A DNA stretch of 64,000 nucleotides from the NCBI GenBank assembly GCA_902557775.1, contig CACEBD010000003.1, positions 1-64,000 of the forward strand. Reading direction: 5' to 3'. Position numbers and translations under genes: made by a program. Positions 33,478 to 42,522 of the stretch are shown one piece after another (position 1 is the stretch's first letter; each line of letters starts with the position of its first letter). The notes under the pieces were generated by a model. The model had not been told where the DNA came from. It ran no database searches and saw only the letters and a program-made list of their open reading frames with translations. The stretch comes from an uncultured Pelagibacteraceae bacterium. GTDB taxonomy: Bacteria; Pseudomonadota; Alphaproteobacteria; Pelagibacterales; Pelagibacteraceae.

Positions 33478-34979
33478 TCGAAGGAATACTCATTGGTTTA
33501 GAAACAGCTTTTTCATTGAAAAATTTAATGATGGTAATGATTGGTTGTTTTGCTGGAACCATAATTGGAATGTTACCAGGTTTAGGACCAATGACTGCAA
33601 TTGCATTAATGATACCTATTACTTATGGCTTTGAACCGTCAACAGGTTTAATTTTAATGGCAGGCGTTTATTATGGTGCAGTTTTCGGTGGATCTACATC
33701 CTCAATTTTAATCAATGCACCAGGTATACCAGGAACAGTTGCAACTTCATTTGATGGATACCCAATGGCACAACAAGGAAAAGCTGGCAAAGCATTAGCT
33801 ATCGCAGCTTATAGTTCTTTTGCAGGCGGCACCATCGCAGCAATATTTCTTCTGATAGCAGCACCAAGTTTATCAAAAGTTAGTTTAGCTTTTAGGTCTC
33901 CAGATTATTTTGGTTTGATGATTTTAGGTTTAACTGCAGTATCAGCTTTTTCAGCGAAAGGTCATTTTTTAAAAGCTATGATGATGGTAGTCCTCGGACT
34001 AATGTTAGCAAGTGTTGGCCAAGATACTCTCTCAGATATTCCAAGATTTACATTTCAAAATATGAATTTATCAGATGGTATAAGCTTTGTCTTAGTAGTA
34101 ATGGCAACTTTTGCGATGAGCGAGGCTCTAACTATAATCTTTAAAGCAAATGATCCAACAAGAGTGGCAAAACAAATTTCATTATCTCAACTAGGCTCAA
34201 TTAAATTAGATAAAATCGAGACAAAAAAGATGGTGACTACTATTCCTCGTTCGTCAGTCCTAGGTTTTATCATTGGAGTTCTGCCTGGTGCAGGATCAAC
34301 AATAGCTTCTTTTTTAGCATACGGAATGGAGAGAAATTTTGTTAATGATGAAGAAAAGCAAAAATTTGGAAAAGGAAGTGTGAATGGATTGGCTGCACCA
34401 GAAACAGCCAATAATGCAGCATGTTCGGGATCTTTTGTTCCTTTACTTACGTTAGGTATACCTGGAAGCGGAACAACAGCAGTGATGCTTGGAGCGTTAC
34501 TTGGTTTTGGAATTCAACCAGGTCCAAGACTTTATCAAACCAATCCTGAAATTTTTTGGTCAGTTATAATGTCTATGTATATTGGAATGGTAATACTTTT
34601 AATTCTAAATCTTCCTTTAATACCTTATATTGCTAGAGTATTAGCAACACCTAGAACATTTTTAATTCCATTAATTTTATTTTTTTCAGTTACGGGAATT
34701 TATTTAATGTCATTTAATAATTTCGATATTTACATGATGATCGGAATAGCAGTCGTTGCAACCATTCTACGTTTATATGATTTTCCCATGCCACCATTAA
34801 TTCTTGCTTTTGTCTTAGGAGGGTTAATGGAAGAGAATTTAAGGAGATCTCTATTAATTAGTGATGGTTCATGGGCATTTCTTTGGGATAGACCATTAAC
34901 ATTAATAATAATGATGACTATTTTATTTATAATAGGATGGCAAATATATAAAAGTTTTTTTAAAAGAATTACAACCTAA
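33474..34979 (+). CDS. tctA: Tripartite tricarboxylate transporter large subunit TctA
   Basis: A 501-residue protein with about twelve membrane segments. GTIIGMLPGLGPMTAIALMIP near the N-terminus and GVLPGAGSTIASFLAYGMER in the middle are the two signature loops of TctA. It is the secondary transport channel, driven by an ion gradient. It converges on a DoxX-family gene with an 11-nt overlap of the two 3' ends. Confidence 0.95.
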   Translation: MIEGILIGLETAFSLKNLMMVMIGCFAGTIIGMLPGLGPMTAIALMIPITYGFEPSTGLILMAGVYYGAVFGGSTSSILINAPGIPGTVATSFDGYPMAQQGKAGKALAIAAYSSFAGGTIAAIFLLIAAPSLSKVSLAFRSPDYFGLMILGLTAVSAFSAKGHFLKAMMMVVLGLMLASVGQDTLSDIPRFTFQNMNLSDGISFVLVVMATFAMSEALTIIFKANDPTRVAKQISLSQLGSIKLDKIETKKMVTTIPRSSVLGFIIGVLPGAGSTIASFLAYGMERNFVNDEEKQKFGKGSVNGLAAPETANNAACSGSFVPLLTLGIPGSGTTAVMLGALLGFGIQPGPRLYQTNPEIFWSVIMSMYIGMVILLILNLPLIPYIARVLATPRTFLIPLILFFSVTGIYLMSFNNFDIYMMIGIAVVATILRLYDFPMPPLILAFVLGGLMEENLRRSLLISDGSWAFLWDRPLTLIIMMTILFIIGWQIYKSFFKRITT

Positions 34980-35355
34980 CGTATTTTTTTTCTCTATCCA
35001 CTGCCCAGTCTTTTGTTCCATTTGCAACAATAAATAAAAACCCACCCGCTAATCCAATATTTTTTAGAAAAGATATTAATTGTGATTGATCTGCAAAATC
35101 AAAGTGAAAAAGAAAAGCAGTCATTAAGCAGAAAACCGCAAGAATTCCTGCCGCTATTCTTGCTTGATAACCTACTATGACAAGAACAGGTAAAATGATT
35201 TCAACAGCTATTGCAGGGAATATAAAAAAACCAGGTATCCCAAATCCTTCCATCCAACCCATAGACCCTTCTAAATTAAAAACTTTATTGTAGGCCGAGA
35301 TTAAGAACAAAGCCGAAATAAAAATTCTTCCAATTAAATCTACAACATTTGCCAT
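34969..35355 (-). CDS. DoxX family membrane protein
   Basis: A 128-residue four-helix membrane protein of the DoxX/YphA type: IGRIFISALFLISAYNKVFN at the N-terminus and a later FLKNIGLAGGFLFIVANG. Members are linked with redox enzymes in some organisms, but function is generally unknown. It is a single gene between tctA and the AbrB-like gene, 51 bp from the latter. Confidence 0.82.
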   Translation of the reverse strand: MANVVDLIGRIFISALFLISAYNKVFNLEGSMGWMEGFGIPGFFIFPAIAVEIILPVLVIVGYQARIAAGILAVFCLMTAFLFHFDFADQSQLISFLKNIGLAGGFLFIVANGTKDWAVDREKKYVRL

Positions 35356-35406
35356 TTGAAAAAATTAGATCGAAAGGGGATCAATGTCAAAAAAAGATAG
35401 TTTAAT

Positions 35407-36480
35407 TCAGGTTTTTTGTAAAAACTTCAGTATAACAGGCACGATAAATAATATCATTAATAAGCGAATGATATGATGAAATGATACAAATTCTGGATCT
35501 AGATTAAAAAAAATAGCGATTACAGCTACTTCATAAATTCCCCCCGGACAGTAAGAAAGCAGTAGAGTAAAAAAGTTTTTATCAATTATTAAACTTGCTG
35601 CAAAGGCCGCTACAACACCTAACAACACAAGTAAGAAGGTTGCTATAAAACTGTGAAAAGCATTTTTAGCTACTTCATTAAATGACTTATCTGCAAACCT
35701 ACATCCAACTGATGCCCCTAATATTAAAAGACAATAATCAACAATTTTAGGAGATATCTGATATGAGGCGATCTCTGTTATTTGGAGCAAACCACTAGCC
35801 ACTAAAGTACCTGAAAGTAAAGCAGCTGGAACTTTAAACTTGTCAAATATAAAAATTAAAACAATTGAAAAAATAATTAAAACGATAAGATCATTGATAT
35901 TTTGATCTTTAAAAGTTTCTTGTACAAAATTTCCTAAGTTGGCATCGTAATAACTATTTACAAAAAAAGGAAAGACAGTAACAATTATAATAAGTCGAAT
36001 TAAATGTGATGTTGCAACATGGCTTAAATCAGTTTTTTGATCTTCAGCTAAAATCATTAAAGGACCTAAAGCCCCAGGAGCCGCTGAAAAAATAGAAGTT
36101 TTCCTATCATATTTTGAAAATTTTTGTAAATAAATTGAAACAATAAAAATACTTAAAATGATGTAAGCTAACATAATTAATGAGGTAAATATCCACTCAT
36201 GGATTTGGGAAAATAGATCTTTATCAATATAGTTTCCTATGTAGAGCCCTAACAAAATTAATATTGATGATAAAACAATTCTTGGAATGATAATTTTTAA
36301 ACCCATTAGAGCTCCAACCGAAGTAGCCAACATTGGGCCCAAAAACCATGCGAGGGGTAAGTAAAAATAATCAGCTACAATAGCACTAGGTACTGAAATA
36401 GTTATTACCAAAAGAAATTTTACAGAAAAGATTTGTTTAAAATTATCTTTATTAAATGGAATAGCTTGGTTATTCTGCAT
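35407..36480 (-). CDS. AbrB family membrane protein (putative transporter)
   Basis: A 357-residue polytopic protein with the duplicated AbrB (AmoR-type) membrane domain: LPLAWFLGPMLATSVGALMG in the first half and KVPAALLSGTLVASGLLQIT in the second, plus SAAPGALGPLMILAEDQ and LLSYCPGGIYEVAVIA loops. It is often called an ammonia monooxygenase-like protein, a misleading name; it is probably a transporter or regulator. Its ATG is 5 bp from the divergent proC start, with no ribosome-binding site visible. Confidence 0.8.
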   Translation of the reverse strand: MQNNQAIPFNKDNFKQIFSVKFLLVITISVPSAIVADYFYLPLAWFLGPMLATSVGALMGLKIIIPRIVLSSILILLGLYIGNYIDKDLFSQIHEWIFTSLIMLAYIILSIFIVSIYLQKFSKYDRKTSIFSAAPGALGPLMILAEDQKTDLSHVATSHLIRLIIIVTVFPFFVNSYYDANLGNFVQETFKDQNINDLIVLIIFSIVLIFIFDKFKVPAALLSGTLVASGLLQITEIASYQISPKIVDYCLLILGASVGCRFADKSFNEVAKNAFHSFIATFLLVLLGVVAAFAASLIIDKNFFTLLLSYCPGGIYEVAVIAIFFNLDPEFVSFHHIIRLLMILFIVPVILKFLQKT

Positions 36481-36485
36481 AATCT

Positions 36486-37250
36486 ATGATTTTAGGATTC
36501 ATTGGAACTGGAAAAATATCTTCATCAATTATTTATGGTATTTTTAAATCCAAATTAAAAGTTAAAAAGATTTATATATCCTCAAGAAATATAAATATAG
36601 CTAAAAAACTAGCTAAAAAATTTAGATCAATTAAAGTTTTAAAAGATAATCAAGAAATAATCGATAAATCCTCAGTGATTTTTTTAGGAATTACTCCTAA
36701 TGTAGGTAATAAAATTCTTCCAAAATTGAAGTTTTCAAAAAATAAAAAAATAATAAGTCTGATTTCAACTTTGAATTTAGAAAAGTTAAAAAGTTTTACA
36801 AAAGCTAAAAATATTGTTAGAGCAACGCCATTACCTCCAATAGAAATAAAGAGAGGACCAATAATTATTTGCCCTCCTAACAAATTTGCAAAAAATATAT
36901 TTAAATATTTAGGCAAAGTTTTAGAAATTAGAAATGAAAAACTGAGTTATAAGTTTTGGTCTACGGCTTCTTTAATGGCTGCTTTTTATGAAATTCTCAA
37001 TACAAGTTCAAAATGGCTTGTAAAAAAAGGAATAAATAAAAAGTTCGCAGATACTTATATTGCTGAACTATTTTTAGCTTTAAGTCAGGATGCTTTAAAT
37101 AAATCTTCTCAAGGTTATAAAAAGCTTGTAGCGGACTCTCAAACACCAAAAGGCCTTAATATGCAGGTTCTTAATGAATTGAAAAAAGGAAAATTCTTTA
37201 CTAAGTTCACCAAAGCTCTTGAAAACGTAAATAAGAGAGTAAGCAAGTAA
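36486..37250 (+). CDS. Pyrroline-5-carboxylate reductase family protein
   Basis: A 254-residue NAD(P)-dependent reductase of the ProC family. MILGFIGTGKISSSI is the Rossmann start, leaving no room for a later ATG. IVRATPLPPIEIKRGP and the helical C-terminal dimerisation domain follow. The SQTPKGLN segment replaces the usual SPGGTT loop of ProC, so it may be a ProC paralogue acting on another imino acid rather than the housekeeping proline enzyme. It lies 3 bp before a LIV importer operon and 5 bp from the divergent AbrB start. Confidence 0.75.
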   Translation: MILGFIGTGKISSSIIYGIFKSKLKVKKIYISSRNINIAKKLAKKFRSIKVLKDNQEIIDKSSVIFLGITPNVGNKILPKLKFSKNKKIISLISTLNLEKLKSFTKAKNIVRATPLPPIEIKRGPIIICPPNKFAKNIFKYLGKVLEIRNEKLSYKFWSTASLMAAFYEILNTSSKWLVKKGINKKFADTYIAELFLALSQDALNKSSQGYKKLVADSQTPKGLNMQVLNELKKGKFFTKFTKALENVNKRVSK

Positions 37251-37253
37251 TAA

Positions 37254-38165
37254 ATGGAATATTTTATACAACAATTGGTTAATGGGATTACTTTAGGTTC
37301 GATCTACGGGCTTATCGCTATCGGCTATACTATGGTTTATGGAATTATCGGAATGATAAACTTTGCACACGGGGATATTTTCATGATTGGTGCTTTTGTT
37401 GCATTAATTTCATTTATTATTTTTGGTTTAACTGGGGTAGCGTTACCTATAATTTTATTACTAGTTCTATTAATAGCGATGATTTTTACCGCTTGCTATG
37501 GATGGACAGTAGAAAAACTTGCTTATAAGCCTCTGCGAGGTTCTTTCAGATTAGCACCGCTAATTTCAGCTTTAGGTATGTCAATTGTTCTACAAAACTA
37601 TGTGCAGGTTGCTCAAGGAGCTAGAGTAAAACCAATGCAACCTTTGTTTTCTGGAGGACTTGAATTTTTTAAAAACTCGGAATTTATCGTTACTGTAAGT
37701 TATCTTCAAATTTTTATTGTGGTTTTAACAATTATTTTAATGGGAATATTTACTTATTTAATTACAAAAACTGATTTAGGAAGAGCACAGAGAGCATGTG
37801 AACAAGATAGAACAATGACAGCTTTACTAGGTATTAATGTCGATAGAACTATTTCAATTACTTTTATAATTGGATCTTCATTGGCATCAGTAGCAGGAAT
37901 GATGTTTGTACTTTACTATGGTGTTATTGATTTTTACATTGGATTTTTAGCTGGAATTAAAGCTTTCACTGCAGCAGTATTAGGAGGAATTGGATCTTTA
38001 CCAGGAGCCATGTTGGGTGGATTACTGATTGGACTAATTGAGACTATGTGGTCTGGATATGTTTCTATTGAGTATAAAGATGTTGCGGCATTCAGCGTCT
38101 TAATTGTCGTTTTAATATTTTTTCCTACAGGTTTTCTTGGAAAGCCAGATATCGAGAAAGTTTAA
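37254..38165 (+). CDS. livH: LIV-type ABC permease LivH (importer 2)
   Basis: A 303-residue LivH permease: ITLGSIYGLIAIGYTMVYGI and MINFAHGDIFMIGAFV near the N-terminus, and GRAQRACEQDRTMTALLGIN as the ATPase-contact loop. It is more typical of the classical LivH family than the permease at 26466. It follows the ProC-like gene by 3 bp and overlaps livM by one base. Confidence 0.95.
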   Translation: MEYFIQQLVNGITLGSIYGLIAIGYTMVYGIIGMINFAHGDIFMIGAFVALISFIIFGLTGVALPIILLLVLLIAMIFTACYGWTVEKLAYKPLRGSFRLAPLISALGMSIVLQNYVQVAQGARVKPMQPLFSGGLEFFKNSEFIVTVSYLQIFIVVLTIILMGIFTYLITKTDLGRAQRACEQDRTMTALLGINVDRTISITFIIGSSLASVAGMMFVLYYGVIDFYIGFLAGIKAFTAAVLGGIGSLPGAMLGGLLIGLIETMWSGYVSIEYKDVAAFSVLIVVLIFFPTGFLGKPDIEKV

Positions 38166-39433
38166 TGGAAAAGCAGGATATAATTAAATCTTTTAAAGAT
38201 AGTTTATTTACTGGTTTGATAGCTTTAGCTTTATTTGGTCCTATAGTTGGCCTTCGTACTGCTTCAAAAGGGGAAGGGCTTTTCATAACTCCACAATGGG
38301 GAGTAGTTTTTTTACTTGTTGGATTATGTATTTTAGGAAGGTTTTTAATTAATATTAATTCTGCGAGAAGAAAAGAATTTAAAATTTTTTCTACACTGTC
38401 ATCTAAATTTTCAAGTATTACCGAAGATAAAGCTAAACATTTTGCAATTACAGGAATTTTGTTTGCATTAGTATTTCCATTTCTACCGTTTACTGACAGG
38501 TACTTTATGGATGTAGCAATAATGATTTTAACGTACATCATGTTAGGATGGGGCCTGAATATTGTAGTCGGTTTAGCAGGTCTTCTTGATTTAGGTTATG
38601 TAGCCTTTTATGCTGTTGGAGCTTATTCATATGCACTTATCGCAACGACTTTTGGTTGGTCGTTTTGGATATGTTTACCATTAGCAGGTTTGTTCGCTGC
38701 TTTTTTTGGGATTTTGTTAGGATTTCCAGTTTTAAGATTAAGAGGAGATTATCTTGCAATTGTTACATTAGGATTTGGAGAAATAATAAGAATAATTTTA
38801 ATTAATTGGTATGAAGTAACAAATGGCCCAGATGGAATTACAGGTATTCCAAGGCCATCATTTTTTGGATTACCATTTAAAAGATCACCAGATGAGGGCG
38901 AGATGAGCTTCCATACTTTTTTCGGACTTGAGTATTCTACAATGCATAGAATAATTTTTTTATATTATTTAATTTTAATATTAGCTCTAATCACTAATTA
39001 CTTTACATTGAAGATCAGAAAGTTACCTGTTGGAAGGGCTTGGGAGGCTTTACGAGAAGACGAAATTGCATGTAAGTCTTTGGGAGTAAATCCTACTAAT
39101 ACTAAACTTACAGCTTTTGCTATTGGAGCCATGTTCGGAGGATTCGCTGGATCTTTTTTTGCTACAAGGCAAGCTTTTATAAGTCCTGAAAGTTTTACAT
39201 TTATTGAGTCAGCAATCATTGTTGCGATTGTAGTCCTTGGAGGAATGGGTTCTCAAACGGGAGTAGTTCTCGCTTCAATTTTTTTAATTGGGATAACAGA
39301 AATTTTTAGAGATCTAGAACAATATCGAATGATCGCTTTTGGAGGAGCCATGGTGCTTATTATGGTCTTTAAGCCAAAAGGGATTCTAGCTAATAGAAAA
39401 CCAACGATTTTAATGCATGGAGATAAAAATTGA
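38165..39433 (+). CDS. livM: LIV-type ABC permease LivM (importer 2)
   Basis: A 422-residue LivM with a long N-terminal extension (residues 1-110 contain two extra hydrophobic segments) as in E. coli LivM. The core LGWGLNIVVGLAGLLDLGYV, FPVLRLRGDYLAIVTLGFGE and the GRAWEALREDEIACKSLGVN contact loop are diagnostic. It is 68 residues longer than the LivM of importer 1. It overlaps livG by 4 nt. Confidence 0.95.
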   Translation: MEKQDIIKSFKDSLFTGLIALALFGPIVGLRTASKGEGLFITPQWGVVFLLVGLCILGRFLININSARRKEFKIFSTLSSKFSSITEDKAKHFAITGILFALVFPFLPFTDRYFMDVAIMILTYIMLGWGLNIVVGLAGLLDLGYVAFYAVGAYSYALIATTFGWSFWICLPLAGLFAAFFGILLGFPVLRLRGDYLAIVTLGFGEIIRIILINWYEVTNGPDGITGIPRPSFFGLPFKRSPDEGEMSFHTFFGLEYSTMHRIIFLYYLILILALITNYFTLKIRKLPVGRAWEALREDEIACKSLGVNPTNTKLTAFAIGAMFGGFAGSFFATRQAFISPESFTFIESAIIVAIVVLGGMGSQTGVVLASIFLIGITEIFRDLEQYRMIAFGGAMVLIMVFKPKGILANRKPTILMHGDKN

Positions 39434-40221
39434 GTAATTTATTATCAGTTGAAAAATTGACAATGAAATTTGGCGGTCTAGTAGCAATAGACGATTTAAG
39501 TTTTGATGCAAAAAACAACCAAATCACTTCTATTATCGGTCCAAATGGAGCTGGAAAAACTACAGTTTTTAATTGCTTAACAGGTTTTTATAAACCGACA
39601 ACTGGCCAGATGTATTTACATCAGGCTGACAATAAAGTTTCCTTAAGAAAGTACACTGATTTTAAGATAGCTCATGTAGCAAAAGTAGCTAGAACTTTTC
39701 AAAATATAAGATTGTTTCCAGCAATGTCCGTATTAGAAAATCTTTTAGTTGCTCAACACAATGAGTTAATGATTGCTTCAGGATACTCACTTTATGGCTT
39801 ACTTAATTTAAAATCTTATAGAGATAAAGAACAACTAGCGGTGGATAAAGCTAAATATTGGTTAGACATTATTGGATTGACACCTAGGGCAGACGACAAT
39901 GCAGGAGATCTTCCTTACGGAGATCAAAGAAAATTAGAAATAGTGAGAGCAATGTGTATTGAACCTAAGCTCTTATGTTTAGATGAACCGGCAGCAGGAC
40001 TAAATCCAAAAGAATCCGCAGAGTTAAATAAACTTTTGAAGTTTATTAAAACTGAAAAAAAAACAGGAATTTTATTAATTGAACATGACATGAGTGTTGT
40101 GATGGGTATTTCTGACCATGTTGTAGTATTGAATTATGGAAAAAAAATATTTGAAGGAACTGCTGAGCAAACAAAAAAAAGCAAAGAAGTAATTGAAGCA
40201 TACTTAGGAGTAGATGAATAA
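39430..40221 (+). CDS. livG: LIV-type ABC ATPase LivG (importer 2)
   Basis: A 263-residue ABC ATPase with Walker A GPNGAGKTT, the LivG-type signature LPYGDQRKLE and Walker B LLCLDEPAAGLNP, followed by LLIEHDMSVVM. The start is TTG, supported by GGAG 8 nt upstream and by overlap with the livM stop; no ATG lies before the first beta strand. It abuts livF with a one-base overlap. Confidence 0.94.
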   Translation: MSNLLSVEKLTMKFGGLVAIDDLSFDAKNNQITSIIGPNGAGKTTVFNCLTGFYKPTTGQMYLHQADNKVSLRKYTDFKIAHVAKVARTFQNIRLFPAMSVLENLLVAQHNELMIASGYSLYGLLNLKSYRDKEQLAVDKAKYWLDIIGLTPRADDNAGDLPYGDQRKLEIVRAMCIEPKLLCLDEPAAGLNPKESAELNKLLKFIKTEKKTGILLIEHDMSVVMGISDHVVVLNYGKKIFEGTAEQTKKSKEVIEAYLGVDE

Positions 40222-40940
40222 TGCTTAAAATTTCAAATGTCGAAACATTCTATGGAAAAATACAGGCCTTGAGAGGAGTTGATATAGACGTAAACGATGG
40301 GGAAATAGTTTCTCTAATAGGTTCAAATGGCGCTGGTAAGTCTACTTTATTGATGACCATAAGCGGTGTTAACAAAGCTAGAAATGGAAATATAACTTTT
40401 AATGGTGAGAAAATTGAAAACAGAGACCCACATAAAATAGTTGATTTGGGGATATGCCAAGTCCCTGAGGGTAGAAGAATATTTTCAAGATTAACTGTTG
40501 AAGAAAATTTAAGATTGGGTGCTTACACAAACGAGCAAGGCAAGCATTTTGAGACAGATATTAAAGAGGTGTATGACTTATTTCCAGTATTAAGTGATAG
40601 AAAAACTCAAAGAGGAGGAACACTATCTGGAGGAGAGCAACAAATGCTAGCAATAGGAAGAGCGTTAATGAGTAAACCAAAAGTATTACTCTTAGATGAA
40701 CCTTCTTTAGGGATAGCCCCAAAACTAGTAAATCAAATATTTGCTTCAATAAAAAATATTAATAAAGAAAAAAATGTTACTATTTTTCTAGTTGAGCAAA
40801 ATGCAAAGAAAGCACTAGAGTTAGCAGATCGCGCGTATGTTTTAGTTAACGGAAAAGTTACCATTATGGGTTCTGGTCAAGAGCTACTTAAAAACAAAGA
40901 TATTCAAGCAGCTTACCTCGAAGGTGGGACAAAAAATTAA
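40221..40940 (+). CDS. livF: LIV-type ABC ATPase LivF (importer 2)
   Basis: A 239-residue ABC ATPase with Walker A GSNGAGKST, signature LSGGEQQMLA and Walker B VLLLDEPSLGIAP. It lacks the N-terminal extension seen in the LivF of importer 1. It is the last membrane-complex gene of this operon; the binding protein gene follows after 78 bp with its own promoter. Confidence 0.95.
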   Translation: MLKISNVETFYGKIQALRGVDIDVNDGEIVSLIGSNGAGKSTLLMTISGVNKARNGNITFNGEKIENRDPHKIVDLGICQVPEGRRIFSRLTVEENLRLGAYTNEQGKHFETDIKEVYDLFPVLSDRKTQRGGTLSGGEQQMLAIGRALMSKPKVLLLDEPSLGIAPKLVNQIFASIKNINKEKNVTIFLVEQNAKKALELADRAYVLVNGKVTIMGSGQELLKNKDIQAAYLEGGTKN

Positions 40941-40952
40941 GTTTTTTTCATA

Positions 40953-40981
40953 TTTACAAGTTCATATTTAAGGTGTTCAAT
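40953..40981 (+). promoter_or_regulatory. Predicted promoter of the second LIV binding-protein gene
   Basis: TTTACA (40953-40958), 17-bp spacer, TTCAAT (40976-40981). The downstream leader is AT-rich (TTAATTAATTAATAACA) and ends in AAAGGGAAATAAT, closely resembling the leader at 25125-25155. Confidence 0.45.
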
Positions 40982-41018
40982 ATCAATAATTAATTAATTA
41001 ATAACAAAGGGAAATAAT

Positions 41019-42122
41019 ATGTTTAGAATGTTAAATAAACTTCTTTCATTAATTGCCGGAACATTAATGCTTGCAACAGTATCAGCTAAAGCTGACGTTG
41101 TTGTTGCCTCTGCTGGACCTATGTCTGGCCAGTACGCTTCATTTGGTTCTCAGTTAAAAGCTGGTGCTGAAATGTGGTTAAAGCACGTTAATAAAAAAGG
41201 TGGAATTAATGGTGAGAAAGTTAAATTAGAAATCGGAGATGATGCTTGCGATCCTAAACAAGCTGTTGCTGTAGCCAACAAATTTGCTGGTCAAGGTGTA
41301 GCTTACGTTGCAGGTCACTTCTGCTCTGGTTCTTCAATTCCAGCTTCTGCGGTTTACAATGAAGAGGGAATTATTCAAGTTTCACCAGCTTCAACAAATC
41401 CAGCGTTAACGGATAAAGGTGGTAAATATACTTTTAGAGTTTGTGGTCGAGATGATCAGCAAGGTGAAGTTGCTGGTAAATTCTTAGCTGATAACTATAA
41501 AGGTAAAAAAGTAGCTATCCTTCATGATAAAACTGCTTACGGAAAAGGTTTAGCAGATGCGACGAGAAAAAATATGAAGAAAGCTGGCCTTAAAGAAGCT
41601 ATGTACGAAGCTTATACAGCAGGTGAAAAAGATTATTCTGCTTTAGTTTCGAAACTAAAATCTAATAACATTGATGCAGTTTATCTTGGCGGTTACCACA
41701 CAGAAGGTGGTTTGATTGTAAGACAAATGAGAGACCAAGGTATGAAAACTAAATTAATCAGTGGTGACGCTTTAGTTACAGCTGAGTATTGGGATATTAC
41801 TGGTGATGCAGGTGAAGGTACGTTAATGACTTTCTCTCCAGATCCAAGAAATAATCCTGCGGCTGCAGATGTTGTAAAAGAATTTAAAGCTGCTGGCATT
41901 GAGCCAGAAGGTTATGTTCTTTACTCATACGCTGCGTTACAAGTATTTGAACAAGCTGCTAACCAAGCTGGATCTAACGACCCTGCTAAGGTTCTTAAAG
42001 TAATGAGAAAAGGTAAGTTTGATACTGTAATTGGTTCACTAAGCTTTGATAAAAAAGGTGACGTGAGCTTGCCAGGTTACGTATTTTACGAGTGGAGCAA
42101 AGGTAATTACAAAGAACTGTAA
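41019..42122 (+). CDS. livJ: Periplasmic substrate-binding protein, LIV-type ABC importer 2
   Basis: A 367-residue exported binding protein (signal peptide about 1-26, ending SAKA). The mature part VVVASAGPMSGQYASFGSQL, with DDACDPKQAVAVANKF and GHFCSGSSIPASAVY (disulfide Cys pair), is typical of LIV/Leu-binding proteins. It is much closer to classical LivJ/LivK than the protein at 25156. Its own promoter and a following strong terminator isolate it from the permease genes and fit high expression. Confidence 0.93.
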   Translation: MFRMLNKLLSLIAGTLMLATVSAKADVVVASAGPMSGQYASFGSQLKAGAEMWLKHVNKKGGINGEKVKLEIGDDACDPKQAVAVANKFAGQGVAYVAGHFCSGSSIPASAVYNEEGIIQVSPASTNPALTDKGGKYTFRVCGRDDQQGEVAGKFLADNYKGKKVAILHDKTAYGKGLADATRKNMKKAGLKEAMYEAYTAGEKDYSALVSKLKSNNIDAVYLGGYHTEGGLIVRQMRDQGMKTKLISGDALVTAEYWDITGDAGEGTLMTFSPDPRNNPAAADVVKEFKAAGIEPEGYVLYSYAALQVFEQAANQAGSNDPAKVLKVMRKGKFDTVIGSLSFDKKGDVSLPGYVFYEWSKGNYKEL

Positions 42123-42142
42123 TTCAATTACTTAACTAATTT

Positions 42143-42168
42143 AAAAGGGGGCTTAGGCCCCCTTTTTT
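42143..42168 (+). terminator. Intrinsic terminator after the LivJ-like gene
   Basis: AAAAGGGGGC (42143-42152), loop TTAG, GCCCCCTTTT (42157-42166) and a T-run to 42168. It ends 18 bp before csaA. Confidence 0.92.
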
Positions 42169-42186
42169 ATTTATAGAAAGGAATTT

Positions 42187-42522
42187 ATGGAAATAACTTA
42201 TGATGATTTTAAAAAAGTACAAATTAAAGTTGGTACTGTCTTAGAGGTAAAAGTAAATGAAAAAGCAAGAAAACCTTCATTAATAGTTAAGGTAGATTTT
42301 GGAAAAGAAATAGGGATTAAGCAATCCTCAGCGCAGATTACTCACTATTACACTCCTGAAAATTTAGTAGGTAAACAAGTTATTGGGGTTTGTAATTTTC
42401 CGACAAAAAATATAGCTGGTGTTGTATCAGAAGTCTTAGTGCTTGGCGCTATTGAAAAGGACGGAAAAGTTGTCCTAGTGCACCCATCTCAGAAAACTGA
42501 TAATGGTTTAAATATTGCATAA
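42187..42522 (+). CDS. csaA: CsaA-type tRNA-binding domain protein
   Basis: A 111-residue stand-alone tRNA-binding OB-fold protein of the CsaA family: FKKVQIKVGTVLEVKVNEKARKPSLIVKVDFG, then KQSSAQITHYY and VGVCNFP-like IGVCNFPTKNIAG. CsaA proteins are secretion-associated chaperones in Bacillus and bind tRNA in vitro. It ends at the DUF4396 start with a one-base overlap. Confidence 0.9.
   Translation: MEITYDDFKKVQIKVGTVLEVKVNEKARKPSLIVKVDFGKEIGIKQSSAQITHYYTPENLVGKQVIGVCNFPTKNIAGVVSEVLVLGAIEKDGKVVLVHPSQKTDNGLNIA

Noticed and set aside
38125-38541. Minus-strand ORF of 138 codons across livH/livM
   Set aside because: It is antisense to conserved permease sequence, lacks hydrophobic or catalytic pattern, and its length is expected by chance.
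26466-42122. Recent duplication of the LIV operon
   Set aside because: The two operons differ in gene order, protein lengths (LivM 354 versus 422) and motifs, so they are old paralogues or separate acquisitions.
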